DNA of 64,000 bases from Phenylobacterium kunshanense. Its GTDB lineage: Bacteria; Pseudomonadota; Alphaproteobacteria; Caulobacterales; Caulobacteraceae. Where the stretch lies: contig NZ_QFYS01000007.1 in the NCBI RefSeq assembly GCF_003254525.1, forward strand, positions 173,833-237,832, read 5' to 3'. The notes under the pieces were generated by a model. That model had not been told where the DNA came from. It ran no database searches and saw only the letters and a list, made by a program, of their open reading frames with translations. The translations under genes were made by a program, and so were the position numbers. Below, in pieces: positions 1 to 7,546 of the stretch. The stretch's first letter is position 1. Each line of letters opens with the position of its first letter.

Positions 1-264
1 GGACCGTTCCTCGTCGCCCGCGACCTTCAGCACGACCGGCCCGGCTCGGGCGCCATCGTCGAGTCCGCGGAACATCGCCTCGACCATCGGGTGGTCGTCG
101 ACATCGAAGAGCGACTGCCAGGTTCGGCCGGCCAGAGCCCGGTCCGGCGCGCCAAGCACCGACTCGCCGGCTCCCAGCGCGAACGTGACCTTCCCATCGT
201 CTCCGATCTCCAGCAGGAGGTCGGCGGCGGCGAAGCCAAAGCCCAGAAACCGATGCGGCGACAA
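1..264 (-). CDS. Sensory (PAS-like) protein, N-terminal fragment cut by window edge
   Basis: An open minus-strand frame runs off the left edge with no stop for 88 codons. The translation has a PAS-like look: LLLEIGDDGKVTFALGAGE near residue 15, then LAGRTWQSLFDVDDHPMVEA, which resembles the end of a PAS fold. The likely start is TTG at 262-264, because no in-frame ATG opens the domain and AGGGAGA lies upstream at a plausible distance. The output domain (kinase, EAL or GGDEF) lies outside the window, so the function is open. Alternative overlapping frames here give low-complexity Arg/Ser-rich peptides and look like shadows. Confidence 0.5.
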   Translation of the reverse strand, partial: MSPHRFLGFGFAAADLLLEIGDDGKVTFALGAGESVLGAPDRALAGRTWQSLFDVDDHPMVEAMFRGLDDGARAGPVVLKVAGDEERS

Positions 265-444
265 AGAACGTTTCTCCCTGCGGGCCAATCTGCGCCGGCC
301 GCCCTTAAAAACCCGTGTCACTCTAACGGCTTGGCCGGCTCGGATACCCATTTCGAGCTTGCGGCCCAGTCGGGAGCGCGAGTGGGTTGACGGCATGCCG
401 GGCGCGTCATTCGATCGTCGCCCCGGGGGAGGTAGAATCAGCCG

Positions 445-1557
445 ATGATCGCCATCATTCTCGCCGTCGCCGCCGTCTCCTCGGCCTGCGACCTGGAGGC
501 GCCGTCGGGCCGGTCGGACTGCACGCGCGCCGCAGTCGATGCGCTGCCGATGAACGCCATTCAGGCTGTCGGCACCCACAACAGCTACAAGATGGCCATC
601 GCGCCGAACGAGATGGCGCTGCTGCGGGCCGCCAATCCGAAGGCCGCGGACTCGCTGGACTACGCCCACCCGCCCCTTCGCGAGCAACTCGACGCCGGGG
701 CGCGCCAGCTCGAGCTGGATCTGGTCAACGATCCGACCGGCGGCGCGTTCGCTACACCCCTCGGGCGCCGCATGGCCGGCGCGGCGGCGGTTCCCTACGA
801 CACGGCTGCGCTGGCGCGGCCCGGGCTCAAGGTGCTCCACGTTCCCGACGTCGACTATCGATCGACCTGCCAGACCTTCGTCGCATGTCTCGATGATCTC
901 CGCGCCTGGTCGCGCGCCCACAGGGATCATCTGCCGATCCTGATCCTCCTCAATCTGAAGGAAGAGGGGGTGAAACTGCCCGGCGCCGTGACGCCGCCCG
1001 CGTTCGACGCAACCGCCATGGACGCCATCGACACCGAAATCCGTTCGGTCTTCCGAGAGGGCGAGTTGATCACACCCGACCAGGTGCAGGGCCGCTACGC
1101 GACGCTGCGCGAGGCGGTGGCGGCCGGTGGCTGGCCGAGCCTGAAGGCTGCCCGAGGGCGGATCATGTTCGCCTGCGATTGCACGCCCGAGCAGGTGGCC
1201 CGCTACCGGGGGGATCGGCGGTCGCTCGAGGGGCGGGTGGCCTTTGTGAACACCGAGGAGGGCTCGCCGGCGGCCGCATACATCACCCTGAATGAGCCGG
1301 CGGAGCAGGCCCAGCGGATCGCGGCGGCGGTGAGGGCGGGGCTGATCGTTCGAACCCGAGCGGACGCGGATACGGTCGAGGCGCGGTCGAACGACACGGG
1401 CCGGCAGGAGGCCGCCTTCGCCTCCGGCGCGCAATACGTATCAACCGATTACATGCGGCCGGACCTCCGCTTCGGGGGCTATTCCGTGAGCCTGCCTGGC
1501 GGCGGTGTGGCTCGGCGTTCCCCGTCCGGCAGGCCAATGTGGCGCGCGGGCAACTAG
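445..1557 (+). CDS. Secreted Ca2+-dependent PI-PLC-like phosphodiesterase
   Basis: The 370-aa product resembles the Ca2+-dependent phosphoinositide-specific phospholipase C family (PI-PLC-C1). It carries the hallmark GTHNSYK near residue 43, which holds the first catalytic His, followed by LELDLVNDP (acidic metal ligands) and VLHVPDVD near residue 132. Known members cleave phosphodiester bonds in lipid head groups. A short hydrophobic leader ends in SSAC at residue 15, so the protein may be a lipoprotein. The ATG at 445 follows GGGAGG at a rather long distance. The stop overlaps the stop of the convergent downstream gene. The substrate is not predictable from the sequence. Confidence 0.75.
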   Translation: MIAIILAVAAVSSACDLEAPSGRSDCTRAAVDALPMNAIQAVGTHNSYKMAIAPNEMALLRAANPKAADSLDYAHPPLREQLDAGARQLELDLVNDPTGGAFATPLGRRMAGAAAVPYDTAALARPGLKVLHVPDVDYRSTCQTFVACLDDLRAWSRAHRDHLPILILLNLKEEGVKLPGAVTPPAFDATAMDAIDTEIRSVFREGELITPDQVQGRYATLREAVAAGGWPSLKAARGRIMFACDCTPEQVARYRGDRRSLEGRVAFVNTEEGSPAAAYITLNEPAEQAQRIAAAVRAGLIVRTRADADTVEARSNDTGRQEAAFASGAQYVSTDYMRPDLRFGGYSVSLPGGGVARRSPSGRPMWRAGN

Positions 1558-2063
1558 AGCGTAGCGTCCCCCTTGCGGGTAGCCGACGGTGCGAGGGGCG
1601 GGGCGGTCGCCGGTGAGGCCACGGCCGGCCGAGCGGCCGTGTCCGCGGATGGCGCGGCCTCGGCCACCGAGACCTCCGGGACGCCGTCCTTGCCGCCGCC
1701 GAAGAGGCCCTTGGCCAGTTTCTTGCCGAGGAAGCCGCCGGCGAACTTCCCCACGGGCCCCGCTACGGCGGCTCCAGCCGCGCCGCCGGCGACACCGCCG
1801 ACCACCGTGCCGACCTTTTCGCCCAGGCCTTCCTTCTCAGGCTTTTCCACCAGCACCGGCGCGACCAACGTCGGCGCCTCGGTCGCGACAGGTTCGGCGG
1901 CGCTCTGAACCGGAGCAGGCGGCGGCTTGGCCGTCAGGGGAGCGGGGGCAGGGGCCGTGGGTTCGATCGCCGGCAGGGGCGCCAAGCCAGGCGAGTCCTG
2001 CGCCAAAGCGGCCGCAGGCGCGGCGACTGCGCTGCACAGCAGGAGGGGCAACAGGATACGCAT
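1554..2063 (-). CDS. Secreted Ala/Pro-rich protein with glycine-zipper-like segment
   Basis: The 169-aa product has an N-terminal signal peptide (MRILLPLLLCSAVAAPAAA), a Pro/Ala-rich linker, then a Gly/Ala-rich hydrophobic stretch (VGGVAGGAAGAAVAGPVGKF) that resembles a glycine zipper. An envelope-associated role is therefore likely. The start at 2063 is favoured over an upstream in-frame codon because GAGGAG sits 8 bases before it. I do not recognise a named family. The gene converges on the phospholipase-like gene and its last four bases overlap that gene's stop. Confidence 0.6.
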   Translation of the reverse strand: MRILLPLLLCSAVAAPAAALAQDSPGLAPLPAIEPTAPAPAPLTAKPPPAPVQSAAEPVATEAPTLVAPVLVEKPEKEGLGEKVGTVVGGVAGGAAGAAVAGPVGKFAGGFLGKKLAKGLFGGGKDGVPEVSVAEAAPSADTAARPAVASPATAPPLAPSATRKGDATL

Positions 2064-2142
2064 TGGTGACGCTCCTCGAGGTCCGTCCTCGATCAAGCGT
2101 CCTCAACGCCCCGCACGCACGCGGGTTGCCCCGAAAGAAACA

Positions 2143-2164
2143 AGGGCCCGCCGAAGCGGGCCCT
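2143..2164 (-). terminator. Intrinsic terminator after the cold-shock gene
   Basis: On the minus strand a G+C-rich inverted repeat (AGGGCCCG/CGGGCCCT-type arms around TTCG) is followed by TTGTTTC. It lies 9 bases past the stop of the double cold-shock gene and is a good rho-independent terminator. Confidence 0.75.
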
Positions 2165-2173
2165 CCAGGTCTC

Positions 2174-2806
2174 TTAGCCGGTGACCTTCAGGTTGGTCGC
2201 CGAGGTCTTGCCGCTGCGGCGATCCTGTTCGAGGTCGAAGTTGACCGTCTGGCCTTCATTCAGGCCAGACAGGCCGGCCTGCTCGACCGCGGAGATGTGG
2301 ACGAAGATGTCCTGGCCGCCGCCATCAGGCTTGATGAAGCCGAAGCCCTTGGTGGGGTTGAACCACTTCACCTGGCCGGAGCCGGAGCCCGCGACCGTAC
2401 CGCGGGGGCGATCGCCGCCGCCGCCGCCGAAGCCACGGTCGCGACCGCCGCCGAAGCCGCCGCCGCCGCCATAGCCACCACCGCCGCCGCCGTAGCCGCC
2501 GCCACCGCCGCCGTAGCCACCGCCACCGCCGTAGCCGCCGCGATCACCACGCTCGAAGCCGCCGCCGCCGCTGCGACGCGGCTGAGGGACGCCTTGCTCG
2601 GTGACGACGATCTGGGTCGCCGCCAGCTTGCCGGAGCGACGATCCTGCTCCAGCTCGTATTCCACCTTGTCGCCTTCACCCAGGGCGTCGAGCCCCGCCT
2701 GGTTCAGGGCCGAGATGTGAACGAAGACGTCCGCGCCGCCGTCGTCCGGTTGGATGAATCCAAACCCCTTAGCCGTGTTGAACCACTTAACCGTGCCGCT
2801 CGCCAT
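2174..2806 (-). CDS. Two-domain cold-shock protein with glycine-rich linker
   Basis: The 210-aa product has two cold-shock domains: residues 1-70 (TVKWFNTAKGFGFIQPDDGG, then DVFVHISAL) and about 142-210 (VKWFNPTKGFGFIKPDGGG, then DIFVHISAV). Both RNP1 and RNP2 nucleic-acid-binding motifs are intact. Two-domain cold-shock proteins are known in Caulobacter (CspC and CspD). Here the domains are joined by about 70 residues rich in GGY/GGG repeats with scattered Arg, reminiscent of RGG-like RNA-binding tails. The start at 2806 begins MASGTVKWF, the usual cold-shock N-terminus; a longer frame exists but adds a non-homologous leader. A role as RNA chaperone or transcription antiterminator is inferred from the family. 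Confidence 0.9.
   Translation of the reverse strand: MASGTVKWFNTAKGFGFIQPDDGGADVFVHISALNQAGLDALGEGDKVEYELEQDRRSGKLAATQIVVTEQGVPQPRRSGGGGFERGDRGGYGGGGGYGGGGGGYGGGGGGYGGGGGFGGGRDRGFGGGGGDRPRGTVAGSGSGQVKWFNPTKGFGFIKPDGGGQDIFVHISAVEQAGLSGLNEGQTVNFDLEQDRRSGKTSATNLKVTG
2410..2570 (-). repeat. Imperfect GGN/GGY codon repeat inside the cold-shock gene
   Basis: This internal stretch is an imperfect tandem run of glycine codons with regularly spaced tyrosine codons (GGY, GGGGG units). Such low-complexity DNA can slip, so the linker length may vary between strains. It is coding and is not a separate element. Confidence 0.65.
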
Positions 2807-2990
2807 TTCGTCGTAACCCAACCGAGAATCGAAGTGTACGTCGCCCACAGGCCGACGCCCGGCCAATCTGCCTGACGAGCCGTGAACGAAGTTGTAGCGA
2901 GGGAATTCGAGCAAGACTAGCGCTCGTGACACGGGAACCCGTTCGGACTATGGGAGCGCCCCTTCGACGGCATGCGCGGCAGGACTCCCC

Positions 2991-3566
2991 GTGAACAGCA
3001 TCTGCGTCTTCTGCGGCTCGTCTCCCGGCGCCGATCCGAGGTTCATGGACGAGGCGATCCGCTGCGGAACCCTCATCGCCGAGGCGGGCCTGACGCTGGT
3101 GTACGGCGGCGGCAAGGTGGGACTGATGGGCGCTGTGGCGGATGCGGCGCTGGCGGCCGGCGGCCGGGTGACGGGCGTGATGCCGCAGGATCTGGTGAAC
3201 CAGGAGATCGCTCACCGCGGCTTGACCGACTTGCGTGTGGTGAACTCAATGCACGAGCGCAAGCTGGCCATGGCCGAGCTCTCCGACGCGTTCCTTTGCC
3301 TGCCGGGCGGCCCCGGAACTTTCGAGGAGATCTTCGAGCAGTGGACGTGGGCGCTGCTCGGCATCCACGCCAAGCCCTGCGGCTTCGTGAACGTCGCCGG
3401 CTACTACGATCTGATGCGTCGGACCATCCAGCACATGGCCGACAATGGGTTCATCGCCCAGCCCTACGTCGACATGCTCGTGTATGCGGACGGCACGGCG
3501 GAAGCGCTGGAGCGCTTCCGGGGCTATGTCGCGCCGCCGCCGAAGTGGTCGACCAACAAGCCCTGA
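2991..3566 (+). CDS. LOG family protein (cytokinin-activating nucleoside 5'-monophosphate phosphoribohydrolase-like)
   Basis: The 191-aa product has the Rossmann-like LOG fold: an N-terminal strand ending CVFCGSSPG, then VYGGGKVGLMG near residue 38 and LPGGPGTFEEIFE near residue 104, matching the PGGxGTxxE nucleotide-binding and catalytic motif. Family members release the free base from nucleoside 5'-monophosphates; bacterial versions often act on AMP-like compounds. The start is GTG at 2991 with AGGA seven bases upstream. It is divergent from the cold-shock gene across about 180 bp and converges directly on the amidohydrolase gene. The physiological substrate cannot be read from the sequence. 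Confidence 0.85.
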   Translation: MNSICVFCGSSPGADPRFMDEAIRCGTLIAEAGLTLVYGGGKVGLMGAVADAALAAGGRVTGVMPQDLVNQEIAHRGLTDLRVVNSMHERKLAMAELSDAFLCLPGGPGTFEEIFEQWTWALLGIHAKPCGFVNVAGYYDLMRRTIQHMADNGFIAQPYVDMLVYADGTAEALERFRGYVAPPPKWSTNKP

Positions 3567-4598
3567 TCAGATGTCGAGGCGGTAGACCCGCTTGGCCGTC
3601 TGGGAGAACAGCGCCGACTTTTCCTCCGCCGAGGCGCCCGCGGCCAGCCGCTTGAAGGCGTTCCAGAGCGTGGCGTAGTCGCAGCTGCCCATGTCGACGG
3701 GGAAGTTCGATTCGAACATGCAGCGGTCTGGGCCGAAAGCCTCGATGCAGGTCTCGATATAGGGCCGCCACTCGTTGGCGAGCTGTTCGGACGACGCCCG
3801 GGGTTCGGCGAGGAATGAGGGGAAGTTGCAGAACGCCATGGCCAGCCCCCCCAGCTTCACCATCACGTTGGGAGATTTCGCGAGCTCCCTGATGTCGGCT
3901 CGCCACAGCGGGAACCGCTCGGCCCGCGTTCCCTCGTAGCTCGCACGGCCGAGTGGCGTTCCGACGTGGTCGAGAACGATGGTCGTCTCGGGGAACGCCT
4001 GCGCCAGGTCGATGACGTCCGCCAGCTGCGGCTCCAGCAGCCAGGCGTCGAAGGACAGCCCCAGCGGAGCGAGGTGCTTGAAGCCCGCCCGGAAGTCGGC
4101 GCGTCGGTAGAGGCCGGCCTCGACGCGGTGAAGGGGGCCCAGCACTTCCGTGTCGGCGTCCCAGGAGGCGCTGTTGCGGATCCCGCGGAAACGGCCGCCG
4201 CCGGCCGCGATATGGGCCTCCAGCACCGGCTTGACCGCGTCTCCCATCAGCAGGTCGGTGCGGCCGACGATGCCGGCGCACGCGCGGAATGAGCCATAGA
4301 GGCCGCTGGCGCTCATGGCCGCGACACCGTTCACGAACTCGGTCTCGCCGACAGGGCGCAGCTCGACGGGCCCGTCGGCCTTGTAGAAGGCTCCGCACTC
4401 GACGAAGACCGTGGCGACCACGTTGTGCCCGGATCCGGTGTCCGCCATCAGCTCGTCGAGCAGATAGCGTTTCGCAGGCTCGATGGCCGTCATGAATGGA
4501 TGCTCTTCCCCGCCCGGGCTGACGTAGCTGCGCCGGTCCCACAGGTGATGATGCGGGTCGACGATCGGCAGCTCAGGATCGAGAATGGCTTCCGGCAT
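3567..4598 (-). CDS. Amidohydrolase-family TIM-barrel hydrolase
   Basis: The 343-aa product belongs to the metal-dependent TIM-barrel amidohydrolases of the COG3618 type. It opens with IVDPHHHLWD (metal-binding His pair at the end of strand 1), has TIVLDHVGTPLG near residue 205 (His ligand) and MFESNFPVDMGS near residue 290, where the late Asp ligand of this family lies. Known relatives act on lactones and cyclic amides, for example sugar lactonases and 2-pyrone-4,6-dicarboxylate lactonase-like enzymes. The start at 4598 is supported by GAGGAA just upstream. The substrate is unknown and the neighbours give no pathway clue. Confidence 0.8.
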   Translation of the reverse strand: MPEAILDPELPIVDPHHHLWDRRSYVSPGGEEHPFMTAIEPAKRYLLDELMADTGSGHNVVATVFVECGAFYKADGPVELRPVGETEFVNGVAAMSASGLYGSFRACAGIVGRTDLLMGDAVKPVLEAHIAAGGGRFRGIRNSASWDADTEVLGPLHRVEAGLYRRADFRAGFKHLAPLGLSFDAWLLEPQLADVIDLAQAFPETTIVLDHVGTPLGRASYEGTRAERFPLWRADIRELAKSPNVMVKLGGLAMAFCNFPSFLAEPRASSEQLANEWRPYIETCIEAFGPDRCMFESNFPVDMGSCDYATLWNAFKRLAAGASAEEKSALFSQTAKRVYRLDI

Positions 4599-4658
4599 GA
4601 CATTTCCTCTTGTCGTTGACGACAAGCTAGCGGCCTGACGGTGCGGCGCTCAACCCAG

Positions 4659-5201
4659 CTATCGCGAATGGCCCCATGCGCCGGAGAGGGCGTTCTCGCC
4701 CCGGGGCGCGCCAAGTCGCGCTTGGTCGCCGATGGTCCAGCCCGTCGGGCACGCGCCCTGCCGCACGAAGCGACGGACCTGACGCGCGCCGAGGCCTGAG
4801 CCGTCAAGGGCCGTTACGGCGATGGTGGCGGTGAAGTTCCGCTCGGGATCGCCGGTCCGGTTGACCGTGACGCCGTAACGCCGGCCCGCGATCTGGCAGC
4901 GCACGGCGTACAGGCCCTGCCGCTCGACGCCGCCCCTGAGGTTGACGCATGGCTGGCCGTTCACTTCCGGCCCGACCCGGCCAAAGCCTTCGCGCACCGT
5001 GCGGTCGGCGCAGACTTGGAGCACGCCCGAGACCCGGCCATAGTGATCGTAGCTCTCGATCTTCCAGAGCGCTGGCGGATCGACCAACTGCTGATGGGCG
5101 GCGATCCGGCGCTCCCGAGGTTCCCCGTCGCATCCGGTCAGGACGAGAAGCAGGAGCAGGGCGGGCGCAAGCCCTCGCGCCCGCGTCGGCGGGTTGCCCA
5201 T
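4659..5201 (-). CDS. Lipoprotein of unknown function (DUF3617-like)
   Basis: The 180-aa product has a leader ending in the lipobox LTGC near residue 24, so it is probably a lipid-anchored periplasmic protein. The mature part begins with a short PALWKIE-type strand typical of DUF3617 proteins, contains four further cysteines that could pair, and ends with CPTGWTIGDQ. The start at 5201 is chosen because GGAG lies 8 bases upstream and the leader then begins properly; the longer frame adds an unlikely Arg/Pro-rich N-terminus. The family has no established function. Confidence 0.6.
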   Translation of the reverse strand: MGNPPTRARGLAPALLLLLVLTGCDGEPRERRIAAHQQLVDPPALWKIESYDHYGRVSGVLQVCADRTVREGFGRVGPEVNGQPCVNLRGGVERQGLYAVRCQIAGRRYGVTVNRTGDPERNFTATIAVTALDGSGLGARQVRRFVRQGACPTGWTIGDQARLGAPRGENALSGAWGHSR

Positions 5202-5223
5202 GACAGGCTCCTTCCTTGGGTCG

Positions 5224-6057
5224 TCAGGGCCGGATGGCCTCGACGGGCGGCGCAACCACGACCCCGCCCTCGGTCCGCGCCGCGGCCTGGCCTGGCCGCG
5301 GCTTCAGGAGGCCGATCCGCACCTCGAGCGGATGCTGGCCGCGGGCCGGCCAGTAACAGCCGAAGGGCAGTGGCAGGGGCGCGAGCTGGCTCTTGAGCAA
5401 GGTCCGGGCATAGAGCGCGCGGGCGTGCGGGCGCCTGATGATCACGGCAGCGTCGCAGGCCAGCTCCTGATCCAGCCGCATCACGAACGCGCCGAGGTGA
5501 GCGAGCGGGTTGAACCAGCACAGGCACTGGAAGAACGCGGCGACGGCCGCCGAGCGCGGGTCCTTGCGCGCCACGTGGGCGCGCTCGTGGGCGCGGATCA
5601 GTTCGCGCTCCTCGGCAGTGTATCGGCCGTCGTCGGAGGGCAGCACGATCCGCGGCGAGATCAGGCCGACGACCGCAGGTCCGGCCCGCCCTGCGCGGAC
5701 CTCGGCCTGGAAGCGGGCCTGCGCGATCGCGAGGCGTAGCGCCATCACGAGCGCACCCGCCGCCCAGGTGGCCGCAACCGGTGTCAGGTCGGGCAGTCGC
5801 AGCGCAAGGCCCGCCGCGGCGGACCGGCTTTCGGAGTCGCCGGGGATCAGCGCAATCAGGAAAACCAGCGCGAAGGACAGCGGCGGCGCGATCCAGAGAT
5901 CGGAGACGGCGGCCGCTCCGAACACGCGCCGCGTCACTCCGCGGACAGCCAGAACGACGATCACGGCTCCAGCCGCCGCGAGGTTCGCCCCAATGAAGGC
6001 GACGGTGAGCGCCGAGGCCGGCGTCAGCCCCAGGGCCGCGTGCAGCAAGTCAGCCAT
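5224..6057 (-). CDS. M56-family membrane metalloprotease (BlaR1-like, no sensor domain), copy 2
   Basis: The 277-aa product has several N-terminal membrane segments (residues about 17-40, 50-70 and 90-110), then the zinc-protease motif HERAH (HExxH) near residue 155 and DQELACDAAV near residue 193, the conserved third-ligand region of BlaR1/MecR1 M56 peptidases. In BlaR1 this domain inactivates the BlaI repressor after beta-lactam sensing. This protein stops shortly after a conserved CYWPARGQHPLEVRIG block and lacks the C-terminal penicillin-binding sensor. It is paralogous to the next upstream gene. An ATG at 6057 is preferred over a TTG three codons earlier. A perfect BlaI-type palindrome lies upstream at 6124-6135. 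Confidence 0.8.
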   Translation of the reverse strand: MADLLHAALGLTPASALTVAFIGANLAAAGAVIVVLAVRGVTRRVFGAAAVSDLWIAPPLSFALVFLIALIPGDSESRSAAAGLALRLPDLTPVAATWAAGALVMALRLAIAQARFQAEVRAGRAGPAVVGLISPRIVLPSDDGRYTAEERELIRAHERAHVARKDPRSAAVAAFFQCLCWFNPLAHLGAFVMRLDQELACDAAVIIRRPHARALYARTLLKSQLAPLPLPFGCYWPARGQHPLEVRIGLLKPRPGQAAARTEGGVVVAPPVEAIRP

Positions 6058-6123
6058 CGCCTGCAATCTCCCCCAGTGTGACGCGGCTTCGAAGATTTCG
6101 CCGATTTGCCCGCCGCAGTCAGA

Positions 6124-6135
6124 TTACAATTGTAA
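6124..6135. promoter_or_regulatory. BlaI/MecI-type operator before M56 copy 2
   Basis: TTACAATTGTAA is a perfect 12-bp palindrome matching the TACA-N2-TGTA core bound by BlaI/MecI repressors. It sits about 65 bp upstream of the protease start, in a short A+T-rich patch of an otherwise G+C-rich region. This suggests that copy 2 has its own repressed promoter rather than depending only on the blaI promoter. Confidence 0.65.
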
Positions 6136-6163
6136 GATTATATGTCAATCGCCAGCCGCCGTC

Positions 6164-7072
6164 CTAGCGGTCGGCCTGCCGGGGTGCGTCGATGAGCAGG
6201 ACCGACATGGTGGGGCCCCCGGCATTGACGCGCCAATGCTCCACGAGGGCGGCGGGACGAGGCACGGGCGGCTGCGCGCGCCAGCCGGCGTAGGCGCACA
6301 GGGCCAGGGTGGTGGCGATGAGCAGCGGTCCAACCAGTCCATCGTGGACACGGGCGTCGCGCATCATGCCGATCCGCACCTCCAGCGGATGCAGGCCCCT
6401 CGATGGCCAGTAGCAGCCGAAGGGCAGGGCCTGACTGGCGAGCTGGGTCTTGAGCAGCGTGCGGGCGTAGAGGGCGCGAGCCGACGGCCGGCAGCGGAGC
6501 ACCGCCGCGTCGCAGGCCAGTTCCTGGTCCAGACGCATCACATGCGCGGCGACGTGCGCCAGGGGATTGAACCAGCAGAGCGCCTGCAGCAGCGACGCCA
6601 GGGCGCCGGCCCTCGGGTCCTGGCGGCTTACGTGCGCCCGCTCATGGGCGCGGATCAGCGCCCGCTCCTCGTCATCGTAGGTCCCGTCGTCGGCGGGCAT
6701 CACTATGCGTGGGGAGATCACGCCCACCACCGCCGGACCGCCACACCCGGCGTGCATCGACGCCATGAACCGGAGCTGCGCCCGTACCAGCAGCGTGACG
6801 ACCACCGCGGCGCCAAGGGTCCAGGCGAGCAACGCGGGCGCGGAAACGGGGTCGACTGCGGCGGCCAGAGCGTTGCGGGCCGCGGCGCCATCTTCCGTCC
6901 GCGGCGGCAGCAGGGTCGCAAACGCGGCCAGTGGCGGCGCGCACCACAGCCAATAGGCCACCTCCGGCCCGAAAAGCCGTCGGATCGGCAGGCGCAGGAG
7001 GAGGACCGCGAGGATCGCCGCGGCCCCAACGAGGTTCGCGCGCAGGATCGCCGACAGGACCTCAGTCGTCAT
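6164..7072 (-). CDS. M56-family membrane metalloprotease (BlaR1-like, no sensor domain), copy 1
   Basis: The 302-aa product has N-terminal transmembrane helices, the HERAH zinc motif near residue 164, DQELACDAAVL near residue 202 and the same CYWPSRGLHPLEVRIG block as its neighbour. A further hydrophobic segment near residue 250 is followed by only about 40 residues, so the transpeptidase-like sensor of classical BlaR1 is absent. The gene starts inside the 3' end of the BlaI-type repressor gene (11-base overlap), as in blaI-blaR1 pairs, so translation is probably coupled. The signal it senses is unknown. Confidence 0.8.
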   Translation of the reverse strand: MTTEVLSAILRANLVGAAAILAVLLLRLPIRRLFGPEVAYWLWCAPPLAAFATLLPPRTEDGAAARNALAAAVDPVSAPALLAWTLGAAVVVTLLVRAQLRFMASMHAGCGGPAVVGVISPRIVMPADDGTYDDEERALIRAHERAHVSRQDPRAGALASLLQALCWFNPLAHVAAHVMRLDQELACDAAVLRCRPSARALYARTLLKTQLASQALPFGCYWPSRGLHPLEVRIGMMRDARVHDGLVGPLLIATTLALCAYAGWRAQPPVPRPAALVEHWRVNAGGPTMSVLLIDAPRQADR

Positions 7073-7436
7073 CGGGCTCGAACTCCGCGATGAGCTTCTT
7101 CAGGCGCTCCACCTCGTCCGCCGACAGCGCCCGGTGACGGGCGTAGTGCGCCACGAGGGGCGCGACCTGGCCGCCGAACAGTCGGTCCAGCAGGCCCTGG
7201 CTTTCTCCGGTGACGTAGTCCTCGCGGGTGACCAGGGGGCGATAGAGCGCGCGGCCGCCGGTGCGCTCGGACGCGAGGGCCTTCTTCTTGAGCAGCCGGT
7301 TGATCAGCGTCTTGACCGTGGCCTCGCCCCAGCCCTGGGCCGGCCCGACCGTCTGCACCAGCTCCTCGGCCGTCAGCGGCCCCCGGTCCCAGAGGGCTTC
7401 CATGATCTGGCTCTCGGCGCCGGAGATCTTCGACAT
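7062..7436 (-). CDS. BlaI/MecI-family transcriptional repressor
   Basis: The 124-aa product has the winged-helix layout of the BlaI/MecI/CopY family: ISGAESQIMEALWDRGPLTA at the N-terminus, GWGEATVKTLINRLLKKKAL as recognition-helix region, RALYRPLV as wing, then a helical dimerisation C-terminus (LLDRLFGGQVAPLVAHYA). Length matches the family. Family members dimerise on TACA-N2-TGTA palindromes and are inactivated by a cognate M56 protease. Two such sites lie just upstream of the start, so the gene is probably autoregulated. It heads the operon with M56 copy 1. Confidence 0.9.
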   Translation of the reverse strand: MSKISGAESQIMEALWDRGPLTAEELVQTVGPAQGWGEATVKTLINRLLKKKALASERTGGRALYRPLVTREDYVTGESQGLLDRLFGGQVAPLVAHYARHRALSADEVERLKKLIAEFEPDDD

Positions 7437-7437
7437 C

Positions 7438-7449
7438 TTACACCCGTAG
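7438..7449. promoter_or_regulatory. BlaI-type operator half-match next to the blaI-like start
   Basis: TTACACCCGTAG keeps a full TTACA half-site and a degraded second half. It lies directly before the repressor start codon and 25 bp (centre to centre) from the better site at 7463-7474, a pairing typical of dual BlaI/MecI operators. Confidence 0.4.
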
Positions 7450-7462
7450 CTCTCTGCGGACG

Positions 7463-7474
7463 TTACGCCTGTAA
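7463..7474. promoter_or_regulatory. BlaI-type operator upstream of the blaI-like gene
   Basis: TTACGCCTGTAA matches the TTACA-N2-TGTAA palindrome with one mismatch. It lies about 30 bp upstream of the repressor start, in the gap shared with the divergent permease gene, so the repressor may control both directions. Confidence 0.55.
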
Positions 7475-7546
7475 TCCCAGAGGTCAAGCGCAACAGCGTG
7501 GACGTTCCAGCGACACCGTGGCTAGCGTGTGGCGAGGGGGCGGAAA

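Noticed and set aside
2410..2570. Regular GGN repeats considered as CRISPR or satellite repeats
   Set aside because: Units are in-frame glycine codons without spacers of uniform size; it is protein linker coding.
1589..2875. 428-codon Ala-rich plus-strand frame opposite the cold-shock gene
   Set aside because: Its Ala/Thr repeats are the mirror of the Gly-rich linker; the real gene is clear on the other strand.
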